A program made the position numbers and the translations under genes. The notes beneath the pieces were generated by a model. The model worked only from the letters and a program-made list of their open reading frames with translations, ran no database searches and was not told the DNA's origin. Below, one piece after another: positions 36,252 to 45,503 of a stretch of 64,000 nucleotides of DNA. This DNA comes from an uncultured Bacteroidota bacterium. GTDB taxonomy: Bacteria > Bacteroidota > Bacteroidia > Bacteroidales > P3. Positions within the stretch are counted from its first letter, which is position 1; the number at the start of each line of letters is the position of its first letter. Where the stretch lies: the NCBI GenBank assembly GCA_900545215.1, contig UQXW01000003.1:26873-90872 (forward strand), read 5' to 3'.

Positions 36252-37415
36252 CTAATCCCTTGAATAGTTCAATCGTACCATAGCTTTTTTCAATCTCGAC
36301 AATACAAGGAACGGAAGAATGTCGAACATCAAAAGATAAACGAAAGGTTTCCATGAGTCGAGCATTCCGAGTCCGTTTATCTGCACATTACTGTATATTA
36401 CATAGTATTGTCGTAAAGGATAAAGGAGACTGTAAGGCCTTACAGCCGGCAACATCGCCAAAGTAGGATAAGTAAATCCTGCAAGGGTGAAGCCGAGTGT
36501 TCCATAAAAAGCTCCTATCGACAAAGCCGTTCGCATGCTTGGCAGACAGCCTATAATCAATATCCCCAAAGCTTGATAAGCCACTATCGTCAATACGCTT
36601 CCGAGGTAAAGCAAAGGAGCCGTACCGTGTATCGTAAAGCCGAGATACTTCTCCAATATTATCCGGCAAAGAATTTCCATTATCGAAAACAGAACCGTAT
36701 AAGGCAACAATTTTCCCACCAAAGCCTTCCAAATAGCCTTATCCGCCATTGCCAACCACCGTCTCGATGTTCCTTGTTTTATCTCTATGCCTACCACATA
36801 TATAGTACAAACGAGACACATCAGAAAGATAATACCCGGCATTATTATAGAAGACAGGTAATAGGAATAGTTCAAAGTCGGATTGCCTATAATGTGAATG
36901 TCTGTCTTTATCGGTTGTATTTGAGCCATTGCTCGGTTTTGGTCTTCCCCTTTTGCAAGTCTCAATTTCAAGTTCACTCCTGCCGACATTGTATTCAGCA
37001 TGGTGGTAAGTTCTTTCATTATCAGCGAACCTCCCAAATAATGAACGTATTCCGTGCAGAACACAACCTCAGGTTGATTGCCATTGATGACATTCTTCTG
37101 AAAATCTCTCGGGATAATGACGAAGGCATAAATATCTCCACGTTGCATTCTCGCCTGAGCAACCTCGTATGAGGAGAGTTTGTATTTGACTTTGCAGAAT
37201 TGTCCCGAAGAAACAGTCCTCACGATTTGTCGCGAAGAAGAACTGTTGTCAAAATCTATCACTGCTATCGGCATTTGAGTCGGAACGCCCTTGTTCAAGA
37301 ATGTTGCAAAGAACAATACCACCACAAGCGGTATAACTATCGTCATTACAAGATATATAGGGCGGGAGACCATTCTCCGCAACTCTCTAACCAAAACAGA
37401 GATGATGCTTTTCAT
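36252..37415 (-). CDS. ABC-2 type transporter permease (first of the pair)
   Basis: 387 residues, the same six-helix ABC-2 layout: N-terminal helix, periplasmic loop with VIDFDNSSSSRQIVRTV and YAFVIIPRDFQKNV (conserved in this permease class), then a helix bundle. The two permeases are paralogues. Separated from the HlyD-like gene by ten bases and from the next permease by three. Confidence 0.88.
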   Translation of the reverse strand: MKSIISVLVRELRRMVSRPIYLVMTIVIPLVVVLFFATFLNKGVPTQMPIAVIDFDNSSSSRQIVRTVSSGQFCKVKYKLSSYEVAQARMQRGDIYAFVIIPRDFQKNVINGNQPEVVFCTEYVHYLGGSLIMKELTTMLNTMSAGVNLKLRLAKGEDQNRAMAQIQPIKTDIHIIGNPTLNYSYYLSSIIMPGIIFLMCLVCTIYVVGIEIKQGTSRRWLAMADKAIWKALVGKLLPYTVLFSIMEILCRIILEKYLGFTIHGTAPLLYLGSVLTIVAYQALGILIIGCLPSMRTALSIGAFYGTLGFTLAGFTYPTLAMLPAVRPYSLLYPLRQYYVIYSNVQINGLGMLDSWKPFVYLLMFDILPFLVLSRLKKAMVRLNYSRD

Positions 37416-37425
37416 TTTGTGCTTT

Positions 37426-38424
37426 CTATTTTAGCTCCGACCAATTTATGATAACGCTCATTCCGGGACGGAAGTCAGTGCTTTTATCCAAAGGAACGGC
37501 TCTTACCTCGAATGTTTTGGTATCGTATTCGTCCGTCAATTTGGTTGCTTTCCAAGTTGCGTAAGAACCCAATACCTTTATATAAGTTACTTTCAACGTT
37601 ATCTCCTTATCATTCAAAGCAGGAACTTTTGCTTTCAACTTATCGCCTACTTTTATCTTCGACAAAAGATTTTCTTTCAGGTTGAACGTTACCCAGATGT
37701 CATTCAAATCGACTATATTCATCAAAGGGCTTCCGCTGCCTACCAATTCTCCTACCTTTGGAAATATCTCGGCAATCTCTCCGCTTATCGGAGCCACAAG
37801 TTTTGTCTCGCTCAAATAAGACGTAGCCTCATTCACCGCACCTTTCGCCCTTTGCACCTGTGCCAATGCCGCCATCTTATCCTCCTTTTGGGCTCCGTTC
37901 AAAGCCATGTTATATTGGCTTTTCGCAGCTTTCTCTTGTGCTTTTGCGGCATCGTATTTCGCTTTGACCTCATCATACTTTTGAGCAGCTATCACGCCCT
38001 TATCATAAAGGTTCTTCGTCCTGTCATAGCTCTTCTTTGCGAAATCGGCAGCCGCTTTTGCCATTTCGTATTGTTCGGCAGCCGCTTCTATTGTCTCCTT
38101 ACGTGTTCCCTTTTGTGCTTTCATGCTTACGGCAGCAGCAGCCGACTCTGCGGCTTCCGCCTGCATGACTTTTGCATTTATTTCCGGTGAATCTATCAAT
38201 ATAAGAGTATCTCCCTTCTTAACCGACATACCTTCCTTGCCTCTTATTTCTAAGACTCTTCCCGGCAACTTACCGGATACTCGTACCTCTGTAGCCTCTA
38301 TTTCACCTTGAATAATGATGTCATCCGGCGTAAGGATAAAGTATCCGATTATTCCTATCACGGCAATAACCGAAATCAAAACCACGAACGACATTATCAA
38401 TGTCTTGTTTTCCTGCTTTTTCAT
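37426..38424 (-). CDS. HlyD/EmrA-family membrane fusion protein
   Basis: 332 residues. N-terminal transmembrane helix (about 10-28), a lipoyl-like half (EATEVRVSGKLPGRVLEI), a long Ala/Lys/Glu-rich coiled-coil hairpin (about 80-190), the second lipoyl half (LVAPISGEIAEI) and a beta-barrel domain ending in RPGMSVIINW. It bridges the inner-membrane permeases and the TolC-like channel across the periplasm. Located four bases behind the tolC-like gene. Confidence 0.92.
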   Translation of the reverse strand: MKKQENKTLIMSFVVLISVIAVIGIIGYFILTPDDIIIQGEIEATEVRVSGKLPGRVLEIRGKEGMSVKKGDTLILIDSPEINAKVMQAEAAESAAAAVSMKAQKGTRKETIEAAAEQYEMAKAAADFAKKSYDRTKNLYDKGVIAAQKYDEVKAKYDAAKAQEKAAKSQYNMALNGAQKEDKMAALAQVQRAKGAVNEATSYLSETKLVAPISGEIAEIFPKVGELVGSGSPLMNIVDLNDIWVTFNLKENLLSKIKVGDKLKAKVPALNDKEITLKVTYIKVLGSYATWKATKLTDEYDTKTFEVRAVPLDKSTDFRPGMSVIINWSELK

Positions 38425-38428
38425 TTCA

Positions 38429-39931
38429 CTATTGTTTTACTTTGATTTTACCTAATGATTGTTCCAAATAAAGTTTTGTCAACATTGTATTTATCTCCGC
38501 ATCGATGTTTTCGCTCTTCGCACTGACCCATGCAGTTTGAGCTTCCATCAAATCCGAAGTCGAGATAACACCTTCCTCGAAGGACAACTCCGCATAACGA
38601 AGGTTTTCCTCTGCATTCTCAAGGTTGTTCTTCGCCAAAACAGACTGTTTGAAAGATTCGTTTCGCTTGAATTGTGTCATATTCGCTTGCAACTCCAATT
38701 TCTCCAACACCTCGTCCCTTTCCATTTGAGCTATGTTGTAAGCATGCTTTGCGGAAGAAAGAGTATGAAATCTTTCACCCCAATGAAATATTGGAACCGT
38801 AATGCCGACACCTACGGAGAAATATCCGCTGAATTTATTCTCGAAACCGTTGAAAACATTCGGGTTTGAAACGATATAATTGCCGCTTGCAACAATATTA
38901 GGCATAAACCTCGAACGAGCTATATTGACCTCGCTTTTCGCCATCTGTACTTTCAATTCCAACATCTGTGCTTCCGGTCTTTGACTTACCTGAGAAGCTA
39001 TGCCGTTCTCCAAACTCACCTCGCTCAAATCCGTTTCCGCCGTTTCTTCCAGTTCGTAATCCTGTTCCAAAGGCATGCCGCAAATCTGGTTCAGCAACAT
39101 TTTTGCAAGTCTCAAACCGTTTTCAGCCTTGGTTAATGTCATTTCAGCTTCGTTGAGTTTCACTTTGACTTTCAGTTGGTCTGCTTTGGTGGCAAAACCC
39201 TCTTGAAACAAAGCCTCCACATTGGTATCCGTTTTTTGCAACAGGCTGAGATATTCCTCTGCCAGTTTCTTCTTGCTTTGCAATGAAACAACTCTCCAAT
39301 AAGCCTCATCAACCTGAATCAATAAATTTATTTTGGAGTTCTCATCACCCAAAGTCGCAAGTTCTTCCAAGGTTCCTGCCATTCTATACATTTCCAAAAT
39401 CTTTCCGCCCATGAATATAGGCTGGGTAAAGCCTATTCCTGCCACGAAAACATTCTGCATATCGAACTCCATGGCTTCTTTCGGCAACAAGGCATAATCC
39501 TTAGGCTGGATTTTGTCCGGATCGGTCAACGGATTGAATGGTTTCCCATTTGCATCGACCGGAAGCGTAACCGTTCCCCCACGACCATTTGGAAAATCCG
39601 CCGTAACCATTTGATCCAATCTCATTGTGAAAGAACCATCTGCCGCTTTACTGCCCACAGGCAACAAAGCGTCCTCGGCAAGCAAGGATATATTCTTTGA
39701 ATTGTACATATAAGCTCCCGTGGCATTGAAATTCGGCAGGAATTGCGTAAACGCCGCCTTTCTTGTCTGCTGAGCCTGCAAGAGCCTTTCATTTGAAATG
39801 CTTACGCTTTTGTTATGTTTCAATGCCATGCTTCTGCAACTGTATATCGTCAGACTGCCCTGAGCCGCAACAGTCGAAGCGAAGAGAGAACACAAGCATA
39901 AGGCAAAGCCCATAAAGATGTTTTTCTTCAT
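38429..39931 (-). CDS. TolC-family outer membrane efflux protein
   Basis: 500 residues. Signal peptide (to about VAAQ), then two OEP repeats of helical hairpins with short beta segments (FTQPIFMGGKILEM and GVGITVPIFHWGERFHTL), the typical internal duplication of TolC. First gene of the export operon. The barrel spans the outer membrane and the helices form the periplasmic tunnel that docks on the HlyD-like protein. Confidence 0.92.
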   Translation of the reverse strand: MKKNIFMGFALCLCSLFASTVAAQGSLTIYSCRSMALKHNKSVSISNERLLQAQQTRKAAFTQFLPNFNATGAYMYNSKNISLLAEDALLPVGSKAADGSFTMRLDQMVTADFPNGRGGTVTLPVDANGKPFNPLTDPDKIQPKDYALLPKEAMEFDMQNVFVAGIGFTQPIFMGGKILEMYRMAGTLEELATLGDENSKINLLIQVDEAYWRVVSLQSKKKLAEEYLSLLQKTDTNVEALFQEGFATKADQLKVKVKLNEAEMTLTKAENGLRLAKMLLNQICGMPLEQDYELEETAETDLSEVSLENGIASQVSQRPEAQMLELKVQMAKSEVNIARSRFMPNIVASGNYIVSNPNVFNGFENKFSGYFSVGVGITVPIFHWGERFHTLSSAKHAYNIAQMERDEVLEKLELQANMTQFKRNESFKQSVLAKNNLENAEENLRYAELSFEEGVISTSDLMEAQTAWVSAKSENIDAEINTMLTKLYLEQSLGKIKVKQ

Positions 39932-40117
39932 AAAACAAACACGTTAACTGCTTTTGACATCAAAATTTTCACCTAATATCGTACCACCAAGACGAATTAT
40001 TGTTCATTTGAATGAATTTTTCACACGCTTGTTTCGTACAAAGGATATATACGGAGATTTCATTCAAAGGATACATCGCTTCCTCCTCTAATCCACGCTC
40101 ACCATCGGAAAAGAAAC

Positions 40118-40369
40118 CTACCTTGTTTCTTCCAAGAGTTCGCGATTGACTTCCAAGGGGCTGTACTTGCGATCCGAACTGCATTTATCCGTAAATACAT
40201 TGCTTTTTCCGCAAACGCATGAAGTTCTGTCGCCCGTCATGGGATCGACGCTGGCACAACTGCGTTTGAACTGACCGTTTTTCTTGAGAAACATCTTGAT
40301 GCCTATAAAGCAAAAGCACAAGGCAAGAAGAATTACCGTTACCACGGCGACCAATAACAGTGTTTTCAT
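40118..40369 (-). CDS. Small Cys-rich single-pass membrane protein
   Basis: 83 residues. One N-terminal transmembrane helix (about 3-26) followed by a basic turn (KKNGQFKRSC) and a Cys cluster: SCASVDPMTGDRTSCVCGK, then a fourth Cys (DKCSSD). Small proteins with a helix, KxGxFxxSCAS and a CxCG motif are conserved in Bacteroidota and resemble the Nqr maturation factor NqrM in layout; an iron- or metal-binding role is an inference. It lies four bases behind dtd, in the minus-strand housekeeping group. Confidence 0.75.
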   Translation of the reverse strand: MKTLLLVAVVTVILLALCFCFIGIKMFLKKNGQFKRSCASVDPMTGDRTSCVCGKSNVFTDKCSSDRKYSPLEVNRELLEETR

Positions 40370-40373
40370 GTCT

Positions 40374-40826
40374 TTATTCTTTATTTTTTGTGTCTATGAT
40401 AATGGTTGTCGGTCCGTTGTTGACCAATTCTATCTGCATATCGGCTCTGAACACTCCGGTTTTGACCTCTTTGGGGAAGCCTTTCTGCATTGAAGAAACA
40501 AATTTCTCGTACATAGGTTCGGAAAATTCCGGTTTTGCTGCTCTGAGGTAGCTCGGGCGATTGCCCTTCTTTGTGCTTGCATGGAGGGTGAACTGACTCA
40601 CAATCATCAAATCCCCGTTCACGTCCTCGACAGAGAGATTCATCACGCCGTTTTGGTCATCGAAGATACGCAATCGGCGTATTTTGCCGCTTAACCACTC
40701 TATATCCTCCTCCGTATCGCTGTCCTCTATGCCCAAAAGCACCATCAGTCCTTCACCTGTTTCGGAATAAACCCTGTCATCTATTCTTAGAACGGCTCGC
40801 GTTACCTTTTGTATTACTGCTCTCAT
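40374..40826 (-). CDS. dtd: D-aminoacyl-tRNA deacylase
   Basis: 150 residues. Homodimeric editing enzyme that removes D-amino acids (and Gly) from mischarged tRNA. The SQFTLHAST motif with the catalytic-site Thr and the NGPTTI motif with the Gly-cisPro-type loop region are present; the start MRAVIQKVTRA is the usual one. Follows rsgA by 10 bases. Confidence 0.97.
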   Translation of the reverse strand: MRAVIQKVTRAVLRIDDRVYSETGEGLMVLLGIEDSDTEEDIEWLSGKIRRLRIFDDQNGVMNLSVEDVNGDLMIVSQFTLHASTKKGNRPSYLRAAKPEFSEPMYEKFVSSMQKGFPKEVKTGVFRADMQIELVNNGPTTIIIDTKNKE

Positions 40827-40836
40827 GCTTTTCTCC

Positions 40837-41778
40837 CTATTTTGTTTGCCATTGCGGCATTTGAACTTCCTCTCCGTTGACTATATTCACGTAATTGGCA
40901 TAGCGTTCCGGTGAAATTTCGCCTTCTTCCACCGCTTTCTTTATCGCACAGCCCGGTTCGTGAATATGGGTACAATTATAGTATTTGCAATTCGCAAGCC
41001 TCGCTCTCATTTCGGGGTAATATCGTGCCACTTCTTCGGCTTTGAAGTCCACCATTCCGAAAGACCGTATCCCCGGAGTGTCGATTATGTCTCCACCGAA
41101 AGCCAAAGGATACATTTGTGCAAAGGTCGTGGTGTGCCGTCCTTTGAGATTACTCAAAGAAACGGCTGATGTCTTCAAATCGAGTGAAGAATCCAGAGCA
41201 TTGACCAAGGCACTCTTGCCTACGCCGGAGTGTCCCGACAGCAAGGAAGTTTTGTTTTGAAGTATTCGTTCGAGTTTTTCCAACCCCGTTTTTTCGATTG
41301 CCGAGGTTTCGATGCAGTTATAGCCTACGTTTTCGTAGATCGACTTCATGTAATCGGCGTATTCTCTAATCTCATCATCGTAAAGGTCAATCTTATTGAA
41401 AACAAGAACGCATGGAATATTGTATGCCTCGCATGTAAGCAGAAATCTGTCTATGAAACCGGTACTTGTACGTGGCAGAACGGCGGTTACGACCAACAAG
41501 GCTTGATCCATGTTGGCTGCAATGACGTGTGTTTGCTTTGAAAGTTTGGTTGCCTTTCTTATTATATAATTCTTGCGATCCTCGATGCCGCATATCAAGC
41601 CATAGGCATTCGCCTGCGAGGGGAGAAACTCCACTCTGTCGCCCACCGCCACCGGATTGGTGGACTTTATGCCGCTTATCTTAAAGCGACCCTTTATGCA
41701 GCATTCGTATTCTCTGCCTTCCGAATCCCTGACCGTGTAATGACTGCCGGTATTCCTGACGACCGTACCTTTATTCAT
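40837..41778 (-). CDS. rsgA: Ribosome small-subunit-dependent GTPase A
   Basis: 313 residues: N-terminal OB fold (GTVVRNTGSHYTVRDSEG), circularly permuted GTPase domain with NKIDLYDD (G4), the G1 P-loop GHSGVGKSALVN, G3 DTPGIRSFG, and a C-terminal zinc-binding domain with the Cys/His set CKYYNCTHIHEPGC. It checks late steps of 30S maturation. The ATG at 41778 was chosen as it starts the OB fold and follows the thioredoxin stop by four bases; the longer frame to 41838 overlaps that gene. Confidence 0.96.
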   Translation of the reverse strand: MNKGTVVRNTGSHYTVRDSEGREYECCIKGRFKISGIKSTNPVAVGDRVEFLPSQANAYGLICGIEDRKNYIIRKATKLSKQTHVIAANMDQALLVVTAVLPRTSTGFIDRFLLTCEAYNIPCVLVFNKIDLYDDEIREYADYMKSIYENVGYNCIETSAIEKTGLEKLERILQNKTSLLSGHSGVGKSALVNALDSSLDLKTSAVSLSNLKGRHTTTFAQMYPLAFGGDIIDTPGIRSFGMVDFKAEEVARYYPEMRARLANCKYYNCTHIHEPGCAIKKAVEEGEISPERYANYVNIVNGEEVQMPQWQTK

Positions 41779-41782
41779 CGTT

Positions 41783-42265
41783 TCATTTGTTTTGAACACC
41801 GCTTGCATGTTCGCCATCTGCGTTTGCGGAAGGTTCATTGCCCAAAAGAACAGTCTCTATATAGCTTTTGAGAGCTTCTTTTCCCATGGCACCGGTCAGA
41901 ATTTGCGGATCCTTGCCCATTGGGGCAAAGATGATTGTCGGAATACTGTTTATGCCGATTTCTTTCGCCAATTCCTTATGTTTATCCACGTTCACCTTAT
42001 AAACATATATCCTTCCCGCATATTCCCTTGCCAATTCCTGCAAAGGTTTCTCCACCAGCTTGCATGGCTTGCACCAATCGGCATAGAAATCCACTATTGC
42101 AGGCTTGTCTCCGAGGTAATTCCACGAAAGAGAGTCCTTTTCATAGTTTGCAACCTTGCTCAGAAATTCCTTTTTACCTATTTCAACAGGTTTCTTTTGG
42201 GCAAAAGTAACTGTCGATACGCACATCAAAAGTGCCAAAAGTGTAATTCGTAACATTCTCTTCAT
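41783..42265 (-). CDS. Exported thioredoxin-fold protein
   Basis: 160 residues. Signal peptide (MKRMLRITLLALLMCVSTVTFAQ) followed by a thioredoxin domain with the redox motif WCKPC near residue 66 and the cis-Pro segment SIPTIIFAP. It is expected to act as a periplasmic disulfide reductase or isomerase. The tail is short and polar. The start at 42265 gives the signal peptide. First gene of the thioredoxin-rsgA-dtd-Cys-rich protein group. Confidence 0.9.
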   Translation of the reverse strand: MKRMLRITLLALLMCVSTVTFAQKKPVEIGKKEFLSKVANYEKDSLSWNYLGDKPAIVDFYADWCKPCKLVEKPLQELAREYAGRIYVYKVNVDKHKELAKEIGINSIPTIIFAPMGKDPQILTGAMGKEALKSYIETVLLGNEPSANADGEHASGVQNK

Positions 42266-42349
42266 TATCTGTTTTCTTTTTTCGGCTTTTCGCCATTCGC
42301 AAAATTTGTAAGCATCCAAGCCTTTCTTTCAAAGGAAAAGCGGCATTGC

Positions 42350-42766
42350 TCAATAAATTCTTATCAAACCGTAATCGTTGCCGTTAAGTACGAATGTATA
42401 ATCCCCCGAGGGTATCTCCTCTATTACATACCTGAAATTCTTCGCACAGAAGCAGGTCTCGTTGACCTTAGAAGGTTTTTCGTCAACGATTATGCGACCA
42501 TCTGCGACCATCGCCTTTACTTTCATTTCGGCAGAATTGCATGCCACCGGCACACTGTTGCGTTTTATTTCCATTCTATTGTCTCCTATCCAACGATAAA
42601 CCGTCGTCGAATGCTTGGAAAGGGTTTGAAGGTTTTCCCCTTTCTGCATACAATCGGACAATACATCGACTTTGACTTCCAAATCACCTGATGAATTTGT
42701 CGAACAGGAAACGAAAAACAATATCGCAAAGCATAACGACACTGCATAAGTAATTCTTCTTCGCAT
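42350..42766 (-). CDS. Small lipoprotein of unknown function
   Basis: 138 residues. Lipoprotein signal peptide (MRRRITYAVSLCFAILFFVSCS). The mature part holds a beta-rich domain with a Cys pair (ETCFCAKN) and ends NGNDYGLIRIY. No named family recognised. It lies between tRNA-Cys and the thioredoxin gene on the same strand. Confidence 0.7.
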   Translation of the reverse strand: MRRRITYAVSLCFAILFFVSCSTNSSGDLEVKVDVLSDCMQKGENLQTLSKHSTTVYRWIGDNRMEIKRNSVPVACNSAEMKVKAMVADGRIIVDEKPSKVNETCFCAKNFRYVIEEIPSGDYTFVLNGNDYGLIRIY

Positions 42767-42845
42767 AAAACTGATATTGCACATTGGTTTACCGACAAAC
42801 GAACGAAAAGTCTTATTATTGTTCACATTAGTGGTACAAACAATA

Positions 42846-42869
42846 AAGCCGCCCTTTGTCGAGCGGCTT
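42846..42869 (-). terminator. Intrinsic terminator of tRNA-Cys
   Basis: On the minus strand AAGCCGC pairs with GCGGCTT (10-nt loop) and is followed by TATTG and T-rich sequence, 18 bases downstream of the tRNA. Confidence 0.75.
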
Positions 42870-42887
42870 CATTCCTTTATTTTCCCG

Positions 42888-42958
42888 AGGTCTCTTCCAG
42901 AGTCGAACTGGAGTAAACGGTTTTGCAGACCGGTGCCTAACCTCTCGGCCAAGAGACC
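42888..42958 (-). tRNA. tRNA-Cys (anticodon GCA)
   Basis: 71 nt on the minus strand. Acceptor stem GGTCTCT with AGAGACC, discriminator U at 42888 (usual for tRNA-Cys), D arm GGCCGAGAGGTTAGGC, anticodon loop CTGCAAA, T arm GTTCGAC. CCA is not encoded. Confidence 0.97.
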
Positions 42959-42975
42959 TTGTATATTTGCATTTG

Positions 42976-43006
42976 CAAAGGTACGACTTTTTGTTCAATT
43001 ACCAAA
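42976..43006 (-). promoter_or_regulatory. Promoter of tRNA-Cys
   Basis: Minus-strand TTTG (43003-43006), 19 nt, TACCTTTG (42976-42983): perfect consensus match, with the tRNA 5' end 17 bases further. Confidence 0.82.
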
Positions 43007-43097
43007 CTTTCCGTAAACTTTTTCAGTCTTTTCCTGCTTCAAATCTCGAAAAGGCTCTTGCAGAACAATCGCCTGTCTTTATCTGTCTTCGTGATAC

Positions 43098-43760
43098 TCA
43101 ACCGATAAGGCTTACGAATTTATCGTAAAGTTGTTTGCTTACGACCTTCAAGTCTATTTCCTTGCCGAGTTCCTTTTTCATGGAAGTTACACCTTTATCC
43201 GTGAAGCCGCAAGGATTGATATAATTGAAGTATTCGAGTTCCGTATCGACATTGAGTGCAAATCCGTGCATGGTTATACCGCGTGAGGCTTTTACCCCTA
43301 TGGCACATATCTTTCTCGCCTTTGAACCGTGAGCATCCAACCATACTCCCGTCGCCCCTTTCAACCTTTCGCATTTTATGGAATAGTCGTCCATAAGCCT
43401 TATAACGCTTTCTTCTACCGTCTCTATATAGGTTCGCAATGTCAGCCCCAAAGAATCTATATCCAAACTCGGATAACCGACTATTTGACCGGGACCGTGG
43501 TAAGTTATATCCCCGCCTCGGTTTATGTGATGGAAGGAAGCGTTTATCTTCTTCAAGAATTCTTCGTTCGCCAAGAGATTAGACTCCTTGCCATGCTTGC
43601 CGAGAGTATATACATTGGGGTGTTCGCATACTATGAAGTCCTGCGATATACTGCCTTCGGAGAGTAATTTTCGCCTTACCTTGTCATTGAAAATCGTTTC
43701 CTGCTCCTGCAAAGCGGAATCATAATCTTTCAATCCCCAATCAATGAAATTGATTTCCAT
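43098..43760 (-). CDS. lipB: Octanoyltransferase LipB
   Basis: 220 residues. Transfers octanoyl from octanoyl-ACP to lipoyl-dependent proteins, the first step of lipoate biosynthesis. The NRGGDITYHGPGQIVGYPSLDI block (residues about 80-101), the catalytic Cys region in INPCGFTDKGVTSM and the invariant Lys in KICAIGVKASRGITMHGFALN are all present. Stands alone between tRNA-Cys and the second palindromic element. LipA is not in the window. Confidence 0.96.
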   Translation of the reverse strand: MEINFIDWGLKDYDSALQEQETIFNDKVRRKLLSEGSISQDFIVCEHPNVYTLGKHGKESNLLANEEFLKKINASFHHINRGGDITYHGPGQIVGYPSLDIDSLGLTLRTYIETVEESVIRLMDDYSIKCERLKGATGVWLDAHGSKARKICAIGVKASRGITMHGFALNVDTELEYFNYINPCGFTDKGVTSMKKELGKEIDLKVVSKQLYDKFVSLIG

Positions 43761-43869
43761 CTTATTTGTAATGTTGTTTTCTCAAGCCTTTCGACCAACG
43801 TTATGAAGAAGAAAATATTGTTTCTTACACCCTTCTGGAAACCGGTTCCTTGCAGAGACTGAGTTGAAT

Positions 43870-43917
43870 CGCCGAAAGAAAAAAATTACTACGCCGATTG
43901 ACGAAATTCTTTCGGCG
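43870..43917. repeat. Palindromic intergenic element, copy 2
   Basis: CGCCGAAAG (43870-43878) with CTTTCGGCG (43909-43917) as outer arms, and an internal CGCCGATTGA at 43892-43901. The arms, internal box and AAATTCTTTCGGCGTTTC end match copy 1 at 7401-7447; the A-rich spacer between the two 5' boxes differs. Confidence 0.8.
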
Positions 43918-44033
43918 TTTCGATATGAGGTTGATATACAAGAGTGTTTTAAAAGGACTTTCGGTTTGATTTTATCGGATCGCATACGTTTTGTGAAAGC
44001 TGTGCGTTTTTCTTGGTGTAAAGTAAAAATTGT

Positions 44034-45503
44034 ATGAAGTTGTCGTATTTTGTGAGGAGGAAGTATTCCTATATATTCATATTGTGTTTCGTGGCGGTGT
44101 ATCTTCTATTCCCGAGTGCCAATCCGGTGGGAGATTCTTATTCGAACGCCTATTCCTCTTTGTGGGGTGAGGAGATGTTTCGTCCGCATCATCTTTTGTA
44201 TTGTTTTTATGGCAGAGTATTGTTGCAGGTGTTCGGGTGGGCGGATGTGGAGCCTATTTTGCTGTTGCAATATGCGAATGCCTTGGTGGCGGGTGGCTGT
44301 CTCTTAGTGTTGCGTCGCATGATTAAAAGGGTAAATGCCGATGAGGTTTTCCTTTCGGCAGCGGTTGCTTTCGGCGGTTCTTGTTTCGGGTTCATGCGAT
44401 TTGCAACAGATAACGAATGTTATGTGGTTCCGTTGCTTTTTTCTCTGCTTGCAATGTATTATGTGCAGGTTTTTCTTGTAAGAAACTCGCTTGACAGGGT
44501 GGTGAAAGCCGCCGTATGTATTTCTGCGGCTTGTTTGTTTCATCAACTCTCCATACTTGTTTGGCTTTGTATCTTCATGATGTTTTTATTCGACAGACAT
44601 AAGAAACATCTTTTGATTTTCCTTTCCATAAGCCTTTCTGTGCCTTTCGCTTATTTGATTGCAGCATACGGAGTCGATGGCGAGTTGTCTTTGATTGGCA
44701 CCATGGAATTTGCATTGCATGATTACCTGAGCGGAGAGGCCGGAATGCCGGAATTGAAACAGGTTGTCATGTTGACGGCTGTGGGTTTGGTTCGCAGTTT
44801 CGTGCAGATTCACGGCTATGTGTTCGGCTTGTTCGCTTCTCATACCGTAATCTGCGTCGGTGTCGCTGTGATTGTTTTGATATTTATGGCTTTGGGCGTT
44901 GCGGCTTTGAGAAAAATAAAAAGAAGAAGACTGAAACTGTTTCAGGACAGACGTTTCGTGAGAATGCTATGGGGTATTTTGATACTTACCGTCGCTTTTG
45001 CAGCTTTCTCTAACGGCAATGCCGAGTTCATGGTCATCATTCCGTTTGTATCGATAATGCTGTATGCTTATTACTTCGATGGTTCGAAGCCTTTGATTTG
45101 GTTTTCTGCCGGCTTGTTCGTATGGAATATGTGCTTTGCTCTTTACCCGAACAAGATGTTCCGCTTTGAACCCGATGAGGAATTGGCTGAATTGACAAGG
45201 CAATACCCGGAAGCCGTTTTCGTGTTGACGAATAAACCCATGGTGGAGAACATTTGCCTGTATAAATTCGGAGGAAATAATTCTGCATGCCTGTTGCATG
45301 CTCGGAAATATACGAAACAGCAATACTTGAAGGATAAAAAAGAGGGCAGAACCATAATAACGGACGTTCCGAATGCCGTGAACGCTTTAAGCCGTGCCGA
45401 ACTGACGGAGAAGATAAGTTATCGTTTCGATGATGTCGCCGATAAGGAATTGTTGTTCGGCTTCGAGTCTCCGAAATGCAAAAGAAGCGTTTATAAGTTG
45501 TAG
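44034..45503 (+). CDS. Polytopic membrane protein, possible GT-C-type glycosyltransferase
   Basis: 489 residues with about ten to eleven transmembrane helices and a soluble C-terminal tail (~100 residues). Loop 1 carries charged residues after the first helix (NPVGDSYSNAYSSLWGEEMF), a feature of GT-C glycosyltransferases and PMT-like proteins, but no DxD/ExD motif can be assigned surely. Unknown function; a role in surface glycan or protein glycosylation is an inference. Confidence 0.6.
   Translation: MKLSYFVRRKYSYIFILCFVAVYLLFPSANPVGDSYSNAYSSLWGEEMFRPHHLLYCFYGRVLLQVFGWADVEPILLLQYANALVAGGCLLVLRRMIKRVNADEVFLSAAVAFGGSCFGFMRFATDNECYVVPLLFSLLAMYYVQVFLVRNSLDRVVKAAVCISAACLFHQLSILVWLCIFMMFLFDRHKKHLLIFLSISLSVPFAYLIAAYGVDGELSLIGTMEFALHDYLSGEAGMPELKQVVMLTAVGLVRSFVQIHGYVFGLFASHTVICVGVAVIVLIFMALGVAALRKIKRRRLKLFQDRRFVRMLWGILILTVAFAAFSNGNAEFMVIIPFVSIMLYAYYFDGSKPLIWFSAGLFVWNMCFALYPNKMFRFEPDEELAELTRQYPEAVFVLTNKPMVENICLYKFGGNNSACLLHARKYTKQQYLKDKKEGRTIITDVPNAVNALSRAELTEKISYRFDDVADKELLFGFESPKCKRSVYKL

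Noticed and set aside
44034..45503. Firm assignment as a GT39/PMT glycosyltransferase
   Set aside because: Topology fits, but the acidic catalytic motif of the first loop cannot be identified with certainty.
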